Shown: positions 52,547-62,420, counted from the stretch's first letter. The stretch is DNA of 64,000 nt from Syntrophus aciditrophicus SB (GCF_000013405.1 NC_007759.1:1117001-1181000); one strand, 5' to 3'. Translations and numbers: made by a program. Notes: generated by a model not told the origin, from the sequence alone.

Positions 52547-55180
52547 ATGCAATGGCATCATAAGGATGTAGACCGTATCTTTTCGGAGCTAAAGACTTCA
52601 CCCCGAGGGCTCTCTTCTGATGAAGCCGCTGCACGTTTGAAACAGTTCGGTCCGAACATATTAATCGAGAAGAAAAAGAAATCCCCATTCATCATGTTTC
52701 TATATCAGTTCAGGGACTTCATGATCCTGGTCCTTATCGTCGCAGCCGTAATTTCCGGATTCATAGGGGAACTTTCCGATACCATCGCCATCGTGGTCAT
52801 TGTTGTGATCAATGCCGTGATCGGCTTCGTTCAGGAATATCGGGCGGAAAAGGCCATGGAGGCTCTGAAGAAAATGGCTGCGCCCACTGCCACCGTTCTC
52901 CGGGACGGACAGCCGGGTACGGCGCCCGCGTCGGAACTGGTTCCCGGCGATCTGGTCGTTCTGGAGGCAGGGAGAATCGTGCCGGCTGACATGAGGCTCG
53001 TTGAAACGGCTCATATGAAAGTTGAAGAAGCCGCTCTTACCGGGGAATCGGTTCCCGTAGAAAAGCATACAGAAGTCCTGCCCGATGAAGACGTTCCCTT
53101 GGGAGACAGGGGAAATATGGCCTATAAGGGAACCTTTGTAACAAGTGGCCGCGGTATGGGGGTCGTCGCGGAAACGGCGATGAAAACGGAGTTCGGCAAG
53201 ATCGCCGCCATGTTGCAGGAGGAGGAAGAGGTTAAAACCCCCCTTCAGAAAAGAATGACGATCTTCGGCCGGAAGCTCGCCCTGGCTGTACTCGTCATCT
53301 GCGCTGTTGTTCTGGGGATCGGCCTCCTCCGAGGCGAGCCTCCCATGCTGATGCTGCTGACAGCCATTTCTCTGGCTGTTGCCGCCATTCCCGAAGCGCT
53401 GCCCGCCGTCATCACGATATCCCTGGCCATCGGGGCGAAGAAACTTATTAGACAGAACGCCCTTATCAGAAAGCTTCCTGCCGTGGAAACCCTCGGTTCG
53501 GTGACCTATATCTGTTCCGACAAGACGGGCACCCTGACTTTGAACCGGATGACTGTGGAGGAATTGTATATCAACGGCAGGATAGTTCATGCGGGAGACT
53601 TCGCTCCCGGTGAAGGGGAGGAAAACGCGGGCCGTTTGCTTATGATGGCCCTGGCCTTGAGCAACGATGCTCAGGCGGGAAACGGCGGCGAAATTCTGGG
53701 CGATCCGACGGAAACGGCCTTGTTCGACATTGCCGGGCGATATGGGTTTAATAAAGCGGAACTGGAGAAAAGGCACAGGCGGGTGGCGGAAATTCCCTTC
53801 GACTCCGACAGAAAATGTATGACGACCTTTCATGAGTGGAATTCCGGTTTTGTTTCATTCACTAAAGGAGCAATGGATATTCTGCTGGAAAAATCGGCGG
53901 ACATGATGCTTCCTGAAGGACGAAGCGCCGTGGATTGTTGCGAAATTCAGCGCGTCAATGAGACGATGGCAGTCGACGGGCTGAGGGTCCTCTATATTGC
54001 CATGAGAAGATGGGACCATCTTCCCGAAGACATGTCGCACGGTAATATCGAGAAGGAACTAACCCTGATCGGTCTGGTCGGCATGATCGATCCTCCCCGG
54101 AAGGAAGCCGGAGAGGCAGTGGCGATGTGCCGGACCGCCGGTATCAGGACGGTAATGATCACCGGTGATCATCCTGTTACGGCCCGGGCAATTGCCGAAA
54201 AGCTTGGAATTCTTGATGGAGATGGGATGGCCGTCGTTACGGGCCGGGAACTGGATCAACTCTCCATTGAGGAATTCGAGGAGAGGGTCGAGGATATCCG
54301 GGTCTATGCCCGGGTGGCCCCGGAACAGAAACTGAAGATTGTCAAGGCGCTGCAGGAGAAGGGACAGTACATCGCCGTGACGGGTGATGGGGTTAACGAT
54401 GCCCCGGCGCTGAAACGGGCGGACATCGGCATTGCCATGGGAATTACTGGAACGGATGTTTCGAAGGAAGCAGCACACATGATCCTCCTGGATGACAATT
54501 TCGCTTCCATCGTCAAAGCTGTGAAAGAAGGCCGAATGATTTACGACAACATCCGGAAATTCATCAGATATCTCCTGACGACCAACTCCGGCGAGATCTT
54601 GACCCTGTTTCTTGCACCCGTTCTGGGTCTGCCAATCCCGCTCTTGCCCATTCAGATCCTCTGGATCAATCTTATAACCGACGGCCTTCCCGCTCTGGCC
54701 CTTTCTGCAGAACCGGCAGAGGGAGACATCATGACGAGGCCACCCCGGCATCCTCAGGAGAGCATCTTTTCCGGCGGGATCGGTGCACACGCCATCTGGG
54801 TCGGCCTCCTGATGGCCGGCATCGTCATTTTCGTTCAGTTCTGGTCGATCCGGTCCGAAATCTCAAACTGGCAGACCATTGTGTTCACAATACTCTGCCT
54901 GACCCAACTGGGTCATGTTCTCGCCATTCGATCGGAAAGACAGTCTCTGTTTAGAATCGGTTTATTCTCCAATCGATACCTGCTCGGCGCCGTGCTTTTT
55001 ACCTTTCTCTTTCAGATGGCAACAGTTTATGTTCCCATTCTGAACCCGATCTTCAAGACGGAGCCCTTGACCCTTGTGGAATTGCTTTTTACTCTTGCAT
55101 TGTCGTCCATCGTCTTCTTTGCCGTAGAGCTGGAAAAATTTTTCAAACGGCGAAAGACGGCAGTTTCGCAGGCATATTGA
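52547..55180 (+). CDS. P2A-type Ca2+-transporting P-type ATPase
   Basis: 877 residues. N-terminal cation-ATPase domain (DVDRIFSELKTSPRGLSSDE), actuator motif LTGESVPVEK, M4 motif AIPEALPAVITISLA, phosphorylation site CSDKTGTLTLNRM, nucleotide domain with KGAMDILLE, hinge TGDGVNDAPALKRADIGIA and ten transmembrane segments. PEALP in M4 and the M5-M6 residues (NSGEILTLFLAPVL, NLITDGLPALALS) match SERCA/PMR1-like calcium pumps; Mn2+ or another divalent ion is possible. Overlaps the convergent amidohydrolase gene by 38 bp. Confidence 0.92.
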   Translation: MQWHHKDVDRIFSELKTSPRGLSSDEAAARLKQFGPNILIEKKKKSPFIMFLYQFRDFMILVLIVAAVISGFIGELSDTIAIVVIVVINAVIGFVQEYRAEKAMEALKKMAAPTATVLRDGQPGTAPASELVPGDLVVLEAGRIVPADMRLVETAHMKVEEAALTGESVPVEKHTEVLPDEDVPLGDRGNMAYKGTFVTSGRGMGVVAETAMKTEFGKIAAMLQEEEEVKTPLQKRMTIFGRKLALAVLVICAVVLGIGLLRGEPPMLMLLTAISLAVAAIPEALPAVITISLAIGAKKLIRQNALIRKLPAVETLGSVTYICSDKTGTLTLNRMTVEELYINGRIVHAGDFAPGEGEENAGRLLMMALALSNDAQAGNGGEILGDPTETALFDIAGRYGFNKAELEKRHRRVAEIPFDSDRKCMTTFHEWNSGFVSFTKGAMDILLEKSADMMLPEGRSAVDCCEIQRVNETMAVDGLRVLYIAMRRWDHLPEDMSHGNIEKELTLIGLVGMIDPPRKEAGEAVAMCRTAGIRTVMITGDHPVTARAIAEKLGILDGDGMAVVTGRELDQLSIEEFEERVEDIRVYARVAPEQKLKIVKALQEKGQYIAVTGDGVNDAPALKRADIGIAMGITGTDVSKEAAHMILLDDNFASIVKAVKEGRMIYDNIRKFIRYLLTTNSGEILTLFLAPVLGLPIPLLPIQILWINLITDGLPALALSAEPAEGDIMTRPPRHPQESIFSGGIGAHAIWVGLLMAGIVIFVQFWSIRSEISNWQTIVFTILCLTQLGHVLAIRSERQSLFRIGLFSNRYLLGAVLFTFLFQMATVYVPILNPIFKTEPLTLVELLFTLALSSIVFFAVELEKFFKRRKTAVSQAY

Positions 55181-56009
55181 GGAGACGAAGAGCGTTTCCG
55201 CCCAGGATCAGATTTTTCTGATCCGGTTTCAGGGGGAGGCTGCGAATGGCCTTCAGGTTTTCCGCCAGATCGGCCACGCCCGGCCAGTCCGATCCATAAA
55301 TGACCTTATGGGCGATTCGTTCCAGCTCCGGAAAGTATTTCAAGAGATTGTGTGGCGGAAGACCGGCGATTTCCATGTACACGTTCTCATGCATTTTTGC
55401 GAGAAAATACGCCCGGTCGTACCAGAATCCCCGTCCGCTATGGACCAGCAGCAGTTTCAGACGGGGGAAATCCACGGCGACGTCGTCGAGGTAGAGGGGG
55501 TCGCCGTATTTGAGCCGGGCTCCTTGAAAAACGGAACTTCCTGTATGGAGCATGACGGGAATGTCCCTGGCCTGAGCAACGGAATACAGGGGATAAAGCT
55601 TCCGGTCGTTGGGGTAGAAATGCTGATAGGTGGGATAGAGCTTCAGTCCCCGGAAGCCGAAGCGGATGATAAGGTCTTCCAGCCTTTCCGCCGGGGCGAA
55701 CTCCATTGCCGGATTGACGCTGGCAAAGGGGATCAGTTCCGGCCTTCCCTGACAGAATTCCGCAACGTATTCATTGGGACAGATTCCTGTGGTGATGGGG
55801 CAAAGTTCCGCCATGACCACGGCATAGTCAATGCCGCACTCTTTGAGCAGTTGGACAAAGGCGTCAGGATCACTGTATTTCCTGCTGAACTGTTCATAAT
55901 CACATTTTTGACTGACAATCTTCTGGATCCAGCCCAGGGCCGAGGGCTGGAAGGTTTCATAGTTGATGAGATGCATGTGAAAATCGACTACGATCGATTC
56001 TTCCGGCAT
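55143..56009 (-). CDS. Amidohydrolase_2 family metal-dependent hydrolase
   Basis: 288 residues forming a TIM barrel. Metal-site motifs: VDFHMHL at the N-terminus, LKLYPTYQHFYP, VMLHTGSSVF, LLLVHSGRGFWYD and VIYGSDWPGV. These fit the amidohydrolase-related (ACMSD-like/uronate) group, which includes decarboxylases and lactonases; the substrate is unknown. The C-terminal 13 codons overlap the ATPase gene on the other strand. GGAGG lies a few bases before the ATG. Confidence 0.85.
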   Translation of the reverse strand: MPEESIVVDFHMHLINYETFQPSALGWIQKIVSQKCDYEQFSRKYSDPDAFVQLLKECGIDYAVVMAELCPITTGICPNEYVAEFCQGRPELIPFASVNPAMEFAPAERLEDLIIRFGFRGLKLYPTYQHFYPNDRKLYPLYSVAQARDIPVMLHTGSSVFQGARLKYGDPLYLDDVAVDFPRLKLLLVHSGRGFWYDRAYFLAKMHENVYMEIAGLPPHNLLKYFPELERIAHKVIYGSDWPGVADLAENLKAIRSLPLKPDQKNLILGGNALRLLNMPAKLPSFAV

Positions 56010-56033
56010 GTTGCGGTCCTCCTTTCTGGATTA

Positions 56034-56900
56034 TCACCCGGCTTGCAGCTTTTTGACGATATATCCCCTTTTTTTCAGGGCTTGGATTATACCGTCTGGC
56101 CCCACCAGATGGCCTGCGCCGACAAGGATGAATTCGACTCGGGGAGTCTTCGAATAGGCATCGATTATGGGCAGCCAGTTTCTGTTGCGGTCCGTCACCA
56201 GTTTTTTATAGAGCCCCGGTGTTTTTTTGAGGTCGGCAATCATCAGGTCATTCATCTTGCTGGTATCGCCTCTTTTCCATGCATCGACCAGGCTTGTATA
56301 CATCGGCTTGATGGACTTCAATTCTTTCAATGTATGCGCAACAAACACATCTTCATATCCTTCCGACATTCCTGCAATGAAGTCGATCTGCTCCTCCACC
56401 GTTTCAAATCCTTCGATGCTTTTTCCGTCCCGTTTTGCCGATGAATAAAAGAACAGATCAACACCATCCTGAGTTGCATCGAGCTTCGTCAGTTCAATAA
56501 CCTCCAGCATGACGGCGATAATCGACGGTTTGAAACTTTTGAGAAGTTCCAGGGGGATGCCGTTGGCGGCACAGTATTCAGTCAGCAACTGATAGGTTTG
56601 GGGGGAAAGGTGCTGATCAATTGTGGAGCCATCTGCATACATCGCCTTGGACATCAACTTCTGTTGCGTCGACACGTCATTGAACTCGCCGGGGTCCACT
56701 TCAAAAACAAGGAGTTCGGATGCTTTGTAAGCCTTGTCAAATTCCGGCGGCAGGGGAAAATCAGACTGACGCAACAGGTGACAGGTTCCGCCCAAGTAAA
56801 ACAGGGAATTACTCTTTTCGACCTTCCATACGGACGATTCGGCCAACGCCTGCGTACAAAACAGCAGAATCAGAGTGATGTTCAACAAGATTTTCTTCAT
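56034..56900 (-). CDS. TraB/GumN-family secreted protein
   Basis: 288 residues. A signal peptide (ILLNITLILLFCTQALA) is followed by the GumN fold: FYLGGTCHLLRQSDFPLP with the conserved His, LVFEVDPG with Glu, GFETVEEQIDFIAGM and FILVGAGHLVGPDGI. This periplasmic relative of the Tiki proteases is distinct from the membrane TraB at 38292-39482. Function unknown. ATG 56900 is set by GGGAG seven bases upstream; an ATG 87 bases further up lacks a site. The amidohydrolase gene begins 24 bp downstream. Confidence 0.87.
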   Translation of the reverse strand: MKKILLNITLILLFCTQALAESSVWKVEKSNSLFYLGGTCHLLRQSDFPLPPEFDKAYKASELLVFEVDPGEFNDVSTQQKLMSKAMYADGSTIDQHLSPQTYQLLTEYCAANGIPLELLKSFKPSIIAVMLEVIELTKLDATQDGVDLFFYSSAKRDGKSIEGFETVEEQIDFIAGMSEGYEDVFVAHTLKELKSIKPMYTSLVDAWKRGDTSKMNDLMIADLKKTPGLYKKLVTDRNRNWLPIIDAYSKTPRVEFILVGAGHLVGPDGIIQALKKRGYIVKKLQAG

Positions 56901-57553
56901 ATCCTGTCTCCCTTCGAAACAAATCAGCCGCCTCGCTTTTTTTAAATGTTGCTGCAACCCGGGAAACAATATCCTGAAAAGAATCAAGATGCAATACCGG
57001 ATACTGTTACCTTCCGAATCACTTTTTTTCGATACTCGCCGACCGGAAAGAGTACAGAAAAAAGTTATATCCGGAAAGAAAACGAAAAAGTGAGGTACTT
57101 TCTGTTCTTTCGATCCTGGCTCTTCTTCCAGAATCAGAATTGCCTGTCCAACCTATACCGACCGTCTCTGCACATGCCGCTACGCCTTAGGCCTGCGCAG
57201 TTAGCAACGTGGCAGGTGAAATGATTTAAATGATTTATAGGGAAGACATCAGGAGAATCCGGGTTTAAAAATAAGAAAGGGAAATTTCAGATTTAACTGC
57301 GCTCCTTTTATACAATGAGCGCTTCGATGAAGAAAGCGGCAAGCGGATTGCTTTTTACAGGTTGGCGGAAAACCAAGGGTCTGCGGGAGGGGGGTGACTT
57401 CATCGCAACCGATCCTCAGACCGCTTCTGCCATCATCATCCCAGGCAGGAAAATTCCCTTATTCGGCAGCCGGGGATAATATCAGATAAGGACACCAGAC
57501 CTGTTGAGGAGTCCTGTGCAGATAGGTGTAAAAAAGTCTTTTAACGGAAAATT
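56901..57553. other. Gene-poor region, 650 bp
   Basis: No supported gene. Short open frames between 57290 and 57480 (55-60 codons on the plus strand, in two frames) look coding-like in places but have no ribosome site or recognised domain. A repeated CRISPR-like or tRNA structure was not found. Confidence 0.4.
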
Positions 57554-57931
57554 TTAGCCTTCCCTTTTAAAACGTCTTCTTTCTATAAACAAACGTTTCT
57601 GAGGGGTTTCCTGTGCATTGACCGGTATCGGATTATCCGTTGGTTCAATGTATGCACCGATGACTTTTTCTCCCAGAACACAGCCGGAGTCGCCGCCGCT
57701 GGTCCTGATTTTTAACGTGCCGACATCGGTCTGAATACGATCCGTCATTTCATGAATTTTTTCGTTGCCGAAGTTTAATAAAGCCAAGAGAGCATCCTTG
57801 CGGGGATCATCACTCAACATTTCCTTGATGGCCTTTTCAAGAGGATTCATAGCAAATTTAATGTATGACTCTGTATCCCAGGTCCAATCCTGAACTTCAT
57901 CGAGGTGCTTTGCCAACTCTGCAAGTTTCAC
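57554..57931 (-). CDS. Hypothetical protein, 125 residues
   Basis: Unrecognised. It is mostly helical and acidic in the first 80 residues (LAKHLDEVQDWTWDTESYIK, KEMLSDDPRKDALLALLNFG), then has a strand-rich GDSGCVLGEKVIGAYIEPTD and a basic C-terminus (KRLFIERRRFKREG). No signal peptide or membrane segment. The ATG has an AAGG-like ribosome site (AGGAAAGGG) upstream. Monocistronic. Confidence 0.65.
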   Translation of the reverse strand: MKLAELAKHLDEVQDWTWDTESYIKFAMNPLEKAIKEMLSDDPRKDALLALLNFGNEKIHEMTDRIQTDVGTLKIRTSGGDSGCVLGEKVIGAYIEPTDNPIPVNAQETPQKRLFIERRRFKREG

Positions 57932-58303
57932 AATACTTTACTCCCTTTCCTGTTTTATTTTCAGTGAGTAAAAAATCATCAAGTCACATGCAAGCAAAAA
58001 AAGAGCCACTGTAAATGCGCCGCCCTGGAAGGCGCGTTCCTCGCTTTGAGCTGAAGGCTTTGGAATCTCTGATTATTTGCCTGCTCTAATCTCAAGTGTT
58101 CTATATCATTGACATATTTCAGTAAAGCAGTGTAGTGGGGAATGGAAAAAGTTGAAAGACAGGCCGTTTTCCTGGAAGCTTGCGCTTAATCAATTGCAGT
58201 ATTGAACCATCACTCGAGGAAACCGCTGTGGCATTTTTCCCACACATGGATCCACAGAGTTTCACCGAATATTGGTTGAACGTAATGTCGATAAAAAACA
58301 TGT
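57932..58303. other. Intergenic region, 370 bp
   Basis: Between two minus-strand genes. A 60-codon minus frame at 58119-58301 has no start signal of note and low-complexity content. Nothing else is supported. Confidence 0.4.
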
Positions 58304-58837
58304 TTAAATTTTCAAAAGGATCTGTAATTTTGCAAGCAACGATCTAAAGAAATCCATGGCTGTTGGATCCGACAATTCCTGACTCCACACATGTCTGCCA
58401 AATCCCATCTGGGCCAGGACATAGTTTCCGATGGCAAACTGGCCAATGCTGACATATCCGGTTGTAATCTGCCCCAGACCAAAAAGTACGCCAAGGGCTA
58501 TCTGTCCCAGAGACAGAACGCCGCAGGCTGCCTGTCCCAGACCGAACAGCAGGCCAACGGCCAGTTGTCCGACGGCGATAACACCGAAAGAGGCATGTCC
58601 TACTGCCAGAACGCCTGCAGCCAGGCGGCCGATGGCGATTACGCCACAGGCAAAGACGCGCTTACCCGTTTCAGGGCAGATGCCTCTTGTGTAGTGGATC
58701 AGGGGCAGACCGAACCAGATCCTGTCAGACTTATATTCCTCGAAGCAGCCTCCGTTGGGATACATGAATCGACGCCAGGTTCCCTTGCCGGTTTTCTCAA
58801 TCCGATATTCTACGTTCTGCATCAATAAATTTTTCAT
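58304..58837 (-). CDS. Pentapeptide-like repeat protein (A-V-G-Q-L type)
   Basis: 177 residues. After a start near residue 1 (MKNLLMQNVEYRIEKTG), the region from about residue 60 to 150 is made of about 16 five-residue repeats with Gly in the same place, such as AIGRL, AAGVL, AVGHA, AVGQL, SLGQI, SIGQF. This hydrophobic periodic pattern suggests a right-handed beta-helix like pentapeptide proteins, or a membrane-embedded Gly-rich bundle. No signal peptide. The start ATG 58837 has GGA seven bases upstream; TTG 58873 is a longer alternative. Function unknown. Confidence 0.7.
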   Translation of the reverse strand: MKNLLMQNVEYRIEKTGKGTWRRFMYPNGGCFEEYKSDRIWFGLPLIHYTRGICPETGKRVFACGVIAIGRLAAGVLAVGHASFGVIAVGQLAVGLLFGLGQAACGVLSLGQIALGVLFGLGQITTGYVSIGQFAIGNYVLAQMGFGRHVWSQELSDPTAMDFFRSLLAKLQILLKI

Positions 58838-59008
58838 CAAAAGGTCCATTCCGCTGTTGTCCAGCTCGATCAATATTGATATCTTACACTAACGACGAAG
58901 AAACACTATTTCGAATTTTGTGATGACGGCTATGACAGTGAAGATCATACCAGAGTGATGCGCTTGTAAGAAGAGTAAAATCTCGTATAGAAAACTCACA
59001 TAAACGAC

Positions 59009-59725
59009 ATGAAAAACAAAAATACCCGACCAGCGCGGACTGGAAAAGCAGTTTTGCTGTATGAAGGAAAAACAAAAAATGTCTATATTCTTGAAAACGG
59101 CAATTATTTGCTGAAGTTCAAGGATGACGTTACAGGGCAAAACGGAGTTTTCGATCCGGGCGCGAATGTTGTAGGGCTGAGCATCGAGGGGATCGGTAAT
59201 CTGAATCTCAGGATGTCGATTTTTTTCTTTGAAAAGCTGAGGGTAGCAGGTATTCAAACTCATTTTGTGAGTGCAAATCTTGAAAATTCAACAATGGAAG
59301 TGCTTCCCGCAAAGGTTTTCGGGAAAGGTATCGAAGTCATCTGCCGCCGAAGGGCCGTTGGCAGTTTCTTACGCCGTTACGGGGACTTCATCGAAGAGGG
59401 AGCTCCCCTTCCTTCTTACGTCGAGATGACCTTAAAGGACGACGATAGAAGCGATCCGCTTGTTACTAGGGATGGACTTATAGATCTTGGTATTATGAGC
59501 GGTAAGCAGTATGATGATATCAAGAAAAAGACACAGGAAATTGCAAAAATTGTTGCCGACTGCCTTCTTGAAAAGGGCATGGAGCTTTACGATATAAAAT
59601 TGGAATTCGGTTGCAACGGGGATGAGATTATTCTCATTGATGAAATTTCTTCAGGAAATATGCGAGTTTACAGGGATGGAAAATACATAGAGCCTATATC
59701 ACTATCGGAACTGTTTCTTAAATAA
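59009..59725 (+). CDS. purC: Phosphoribosylaminoimidazole-succinocarboxamide synthase
   Basis: SAICAR synthetase, step 8 of purine synthesis: joins CAIR and aspartate with ATP. 238 residues, the short bacterial type. Motifs: [50 protein letters not shown] and [13 protein letters not shown]. Upstream of the ATG no clear Shine-Dalgarno sequence is seen. Alone, not in a pur cluster. Confidence 0.95.
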   Translation: MKNKNTRPARTGKAVLLYEGKTKNVYILENGNYLLKFKDDVTGQNGVFDPGANVVGLSIEGIGNLNLRMSIFFFEKLRVAGIQTHFVSANLENSTMEVLPAKVFGKGIEVICRRRAVGSFLRRYGDFIEEGAPLPSYVEMTLKDDDRSDPLVTRDGLIDLGIMSGKQYDDIKKKTQEIAKIVADCLLEKGMELYDIKLEFGCNGDEIILIDEISSGNMRVYRDGKYIEPISLSELFLK

Positions 59726-59923
59726 AATCGTTGCCGTGCTTTTCAGCGAACCGTTGCCGTTTTTCCCCTCCGTGTTAAAAAAGCTGCCGTTTTTTCACCT
59801 ATATATCCGCAGGGAAGATATAGCAGTCATAAACATCTGCACATCGGCTGTCCCTGAAATCTTCAGGAAAGGCTATCAATTCTATCTGGTTGCTTTCCGG
59901 ATCAAAGTTTCTCAGTTGTGGAC

Positions 59924-59948
59924 GGTTATGTTATGAAACATAACCTTT
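59924..59948 (+). terminator. Possible terminator after purC
   Basis: Stem GGTTATGTT / AACATAACC with loop ATGA followed by TTTCC, 200 bp beyond the purC stop. The U-tract is short. Confidence 0.4.
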
Positions 59949-60016
59949 CCATTTAATTCTTATCATAAACTTCCCCTTTGTCGCCGTTAGAAGTCGGCAG
60001 ATGCGGTTCGTGATTT

Positions 60017-60613
60017 TCAGGGCTTTGGGTCGATGCTTACTGAATGCCGGCCGGGAAGAGACTCGGGGATGTGGTAGATGTAAATCGGATCATTGTGAAG
60101 TTTCGATTCAACGCGGAGGACAGACTGTGGTTTCCAGCCCGGGATAGGAAAGTTGAAGGAAATCACTCTTGCGCCCGGGACCAGTTCCCAAGCCAGTTTC
60201 ATCCCGAGGCGCCACATGACATCTGGAAAAAGGTAGCAGGCAACAACATCGGCCCTTCTGAGATCGACTCGCCAGAAATTTCGATAAAAAACTTTAATGT
60301 TTTTGTCCCCGATTGTAAAGATTAATGCCTTGAGAAAGGCTATCGGGTTGACCTCGAACCCATGGCAGATCACACCGTAATGTTTCCTGGCCTCACGCAG
60401 AACCCTCCCGTCTCCGCAACCAATGTCGACAAAAAGTTTACCAGGCTTCATGACCACGGCATCGAGTGCCTTGTGGATTTTTACCCTGGCCGTGGATGTA
60501 TACATGGCCCCCTGTGTGACCGGATAGGCCACGATGATGGCAAATGCGTGCAGAAGCTTCAGAACGGCTGCTGTGCCGACAATCGTAAAGATGATGATCA
60601 GCCACGTTTGCAT
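60017..60613 (-). CDS. Membrane-anchored methyltransferase, FAM173/ATPSCKMT-like
   Basis: 198 residues. An N-terminal hydrophobic anchor (LIIIFTIVGTAAVLKLL, AFAIIVAYPV) precedes a Rossmann methyltransferase with motif I FVDIGCGDGRVLREA, post-I FEVNPIAF and YRNFWRVDLRRADVVACYLFP. The N-terminal anchor plus this GCGDGR pattern is like the FAM173 family, whose eukaryotic members methylate the ATP-synthase c-subunit lysine. The target here is unknown. ATG 60613 follows GGAG by seven bases; an ATG 30 bases upstream is less likely. Confidence 0.75.
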   Translation of the reverse strand: MQTWLIIIFTIVGTAAVLKLLHAFAIIVAYPVTQGAMYTSTARVKIHKALDAVVMKPGKLFVDIGCGDGRVLREARKHYGVICHGFEVNPIAFLKALIFTIGDKNIKVFYRNFWRVDLRRADVVACYLFPDVMWRLGMKLAWELVPGARVISFNFPIPGWKPQSVLRVESKLHNDPIYIYHIPESLPGRHSVSIDPKP

Positions 60614-60907
60614 CCCATCTCTCCAGAGTTTTTCCTGCCGCATGAGGGGAAGCTGTCAGAAGCAGGCCTCCCTCGGAAAACTCATCACCCTTTGTCAACC
60701 CAGTGTGTCTGATAAGTTGATTCCGATCGGCTGTTTCTTCTTGATGATTGAAAATATAAAGACAGTGGTATTTCCGGTCAATTGACAATCTGTCACAGAA
60801 AATTAAATGCCGCATTGAAAGAGAGTGCTTATAATTTACAGCCTCTGTTTATCCTTCGCTGTTTGTCCCTGTATGATGCAGGTCTTCTTACTCACCGGGA
60901 AAGCTCC

Positions 60908-61720
60908 TTATCCTGGCCTCAAGAAAGACCTGATCCTGACGATGAGATCTTTTGCTTTCTGTATCAGGATGCTCCTTATAAAGACCGTCACATAGAGGTC
61001 TCCTGCATCTCCTCCGGCGCGGCCGTGTTCTCCCATCCCCTTAAGACGAAGTTTCTGTCCTGATCTCATGTTCGGAGGAATAGATACGAACAGCTCTTTG
61101 CCTGTCTTGCTGCACGAATATTGTATTTTTCCGCCAAACCTGGCCAGATCGGGAGAAAGCACGATGGAATCATGTAAATCCCTGCCCTTTTCAGGCAGTT
61201 CTATACCCCATTTCTTTTTCAGGCCGTATCGAATCAGCCTTTCCAGATACCCGCCAGAAATTCCCCCTCTTCCAGCAACTTGTCCATTTCCAATGCCACC
61301 CACAAAAATCCGGCCGCATATTCCCGGCCTCCTGAATTCAAAAGTCCGATATCCTTCGCCGTATGATTCCCGAAAAACATCGTCAAAGCCCCGAAATCCA
61401 AATGCACGACTCAACTCCTCAAAGATCTGCTGGATGTCCGATCCCTTGAAGATGTCCTGATCGGAGTGTGTCTGCCTGAACCGGCCGTAAGCTGATGATC
61501 CATAGGTCTGCCGCAATGCATCATATTCACTTCTTTTCTGAGGATCTGACAGTACGGCGTAGGCTTCGTTTATCTCTTTCATCCGGTCCGCCGCCTCCGG
61601 ATTGTCTTTGTTTCTGTCGGGGTGGTGCAAAAGGGCCAGCCGACGGTATGCGTCCCGGACCTGCTTCTGGCTGGTATTCTTTTCTAAGCCCAAGATGTCG
61701 TAATAATCTTTTGGTCCCAT
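60908..61720 (-). CDS. J-domain co-chaperone (DnaJ-like, no zinc finger)
   Basis: 270 residues. J-domain (about 4-68) with HPD in LALLHHPDRNKDNPEAADRM. The middle is Gly/Phe-rich and short, without the four CxxCxGxG zinc repeats of type I DnaJ. The C-terminal part has only one beta-sandwich-like substrate domain (GQKLRLKGMGEHGRAGGDAG, DLYVTVFIRS). A type II/CbpA-like co-chaperone for DnaK is the best call. No ribosome site is obvious before the ATG. Confidence 0.85.
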   Translation of the reverse strand: MGPKDYYDILGLEKNTSQKQVRDAYRRLALLHHPDRNKDNPEAADRMKEINEAYAVLSDPQKRSEYDALRQTYGSSAYGRFRQTHSDQDIFKGSDIQQIFEELSRAFGFRGFDDVFRESYGEGYRTFEFRRPGICGRIFVGGIGNGQVAGRGGISGGYLERLIRYGLKKKWGIELPEKGRDLHDSIVLSPDLARFGGKIQYSCSKTGKELFVSIPPNMRSGQKLRLKGMGEHGRAGGDAGDLYVTVFIRSILIQKAKDLIVRIRSFLRPG

Positions 61721-62049
61721 AGTATTCTGTTTCTTGGAGGATTTTTGTTTACATTCCTTATTCTAATCAGACATCCCTCGAAATTTCTCAGCCTTTGGAA
61801 GTCGAGGTCGGCTGCGATACTGATCTGTGAGAGTATCAGGCACCGCACCTTAACTTTTATTGAAAGTCCTGCATATCCGCCTGACTCCACAATATCAGTA
61901 AGAAGCTGATAATAATATTTTAGCTATTTTTGTGCCGTTTCACTGATACACACTAATAATCGGAATTCTGAAAATACGATTCCTTATCCCCAAACGGCAG
62001 GTCAACAGGGCCTGAGCTTTTATTGCCTAAGCCCTTGTTTATGCTGACA

Positions 62050-62090
62050 GGCCGCATGAGGGACTTGAACCCACGGCCAACGGCTTAAAA
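62050..62090 (-). pseudogene. tRNA 3'-end-like fragment, possible attachment-site remnant
   Basis: On the minus strand it reads as a T-arm with GTGGGTTCAAGTCCC followed by a short acceptor-like end (TCATGCGGC). No 5' half, D-arm or anticodon stem is present and no CCA. A related, more decayed copy lies at 63290-63330. Could be a remnant of integration at a tRNA gene. Confidence 0.45.
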
Positions 62091-62420
62091 TTCATTTGGC
62101 GTACTCAATAATATTAAATATTTACAAAACAATTGGTGCATAGTGAGTGCATTTTACTTATCAAACAGCTTCCTCGCTTCCGCAAAGTCAGAAGTCCGCC
62201 AGCAGGCCCTTCGGATCAACATTAAATATTTAAACCAAAAAATCAATTATCTTTGAATGATCATAACCCCCCCTGTCGATCAAAAAAAAATTTGTAGCGG
62301 TAAGAGCAGATTTTTTCTGTTTAATATCAGTTATTGGTTGGTATAATTTCCGTAGTAAATCCGTGTTGCAATAATTATTGATTATGTAATTTTGTAAGAA
62401 CTCAGGCGAGGAAAATATCT

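Noticed and set aside
52700-53833. 377-codon minus-strand frame
   Set aside because: Antisense to the P-type ATPase gene, no domain.
55308-56444. 378-codon plus-strand frame
   Set aside because: Antisense to the amidohydrolase and GumN genes, no domain or ribosome site.
57290-57480. Two short plus-strand frames (one starting ATG AGC GCT)
   Set aside because: No ribosome site, no domain, and the two frames overlap; chance frames are likely.
62157-62224. Minus-strand frame ending DFAEARKLFDK, possible integrase tail
   Set aside because: Only about 22 codons with no conserved integrase residues; too short to support.
62111-62232. Two copies of the palindrome ATTAAATATTTA
   Set aside because: Expected in AT-rich DNA; no gene or element boundaries coincide with them.
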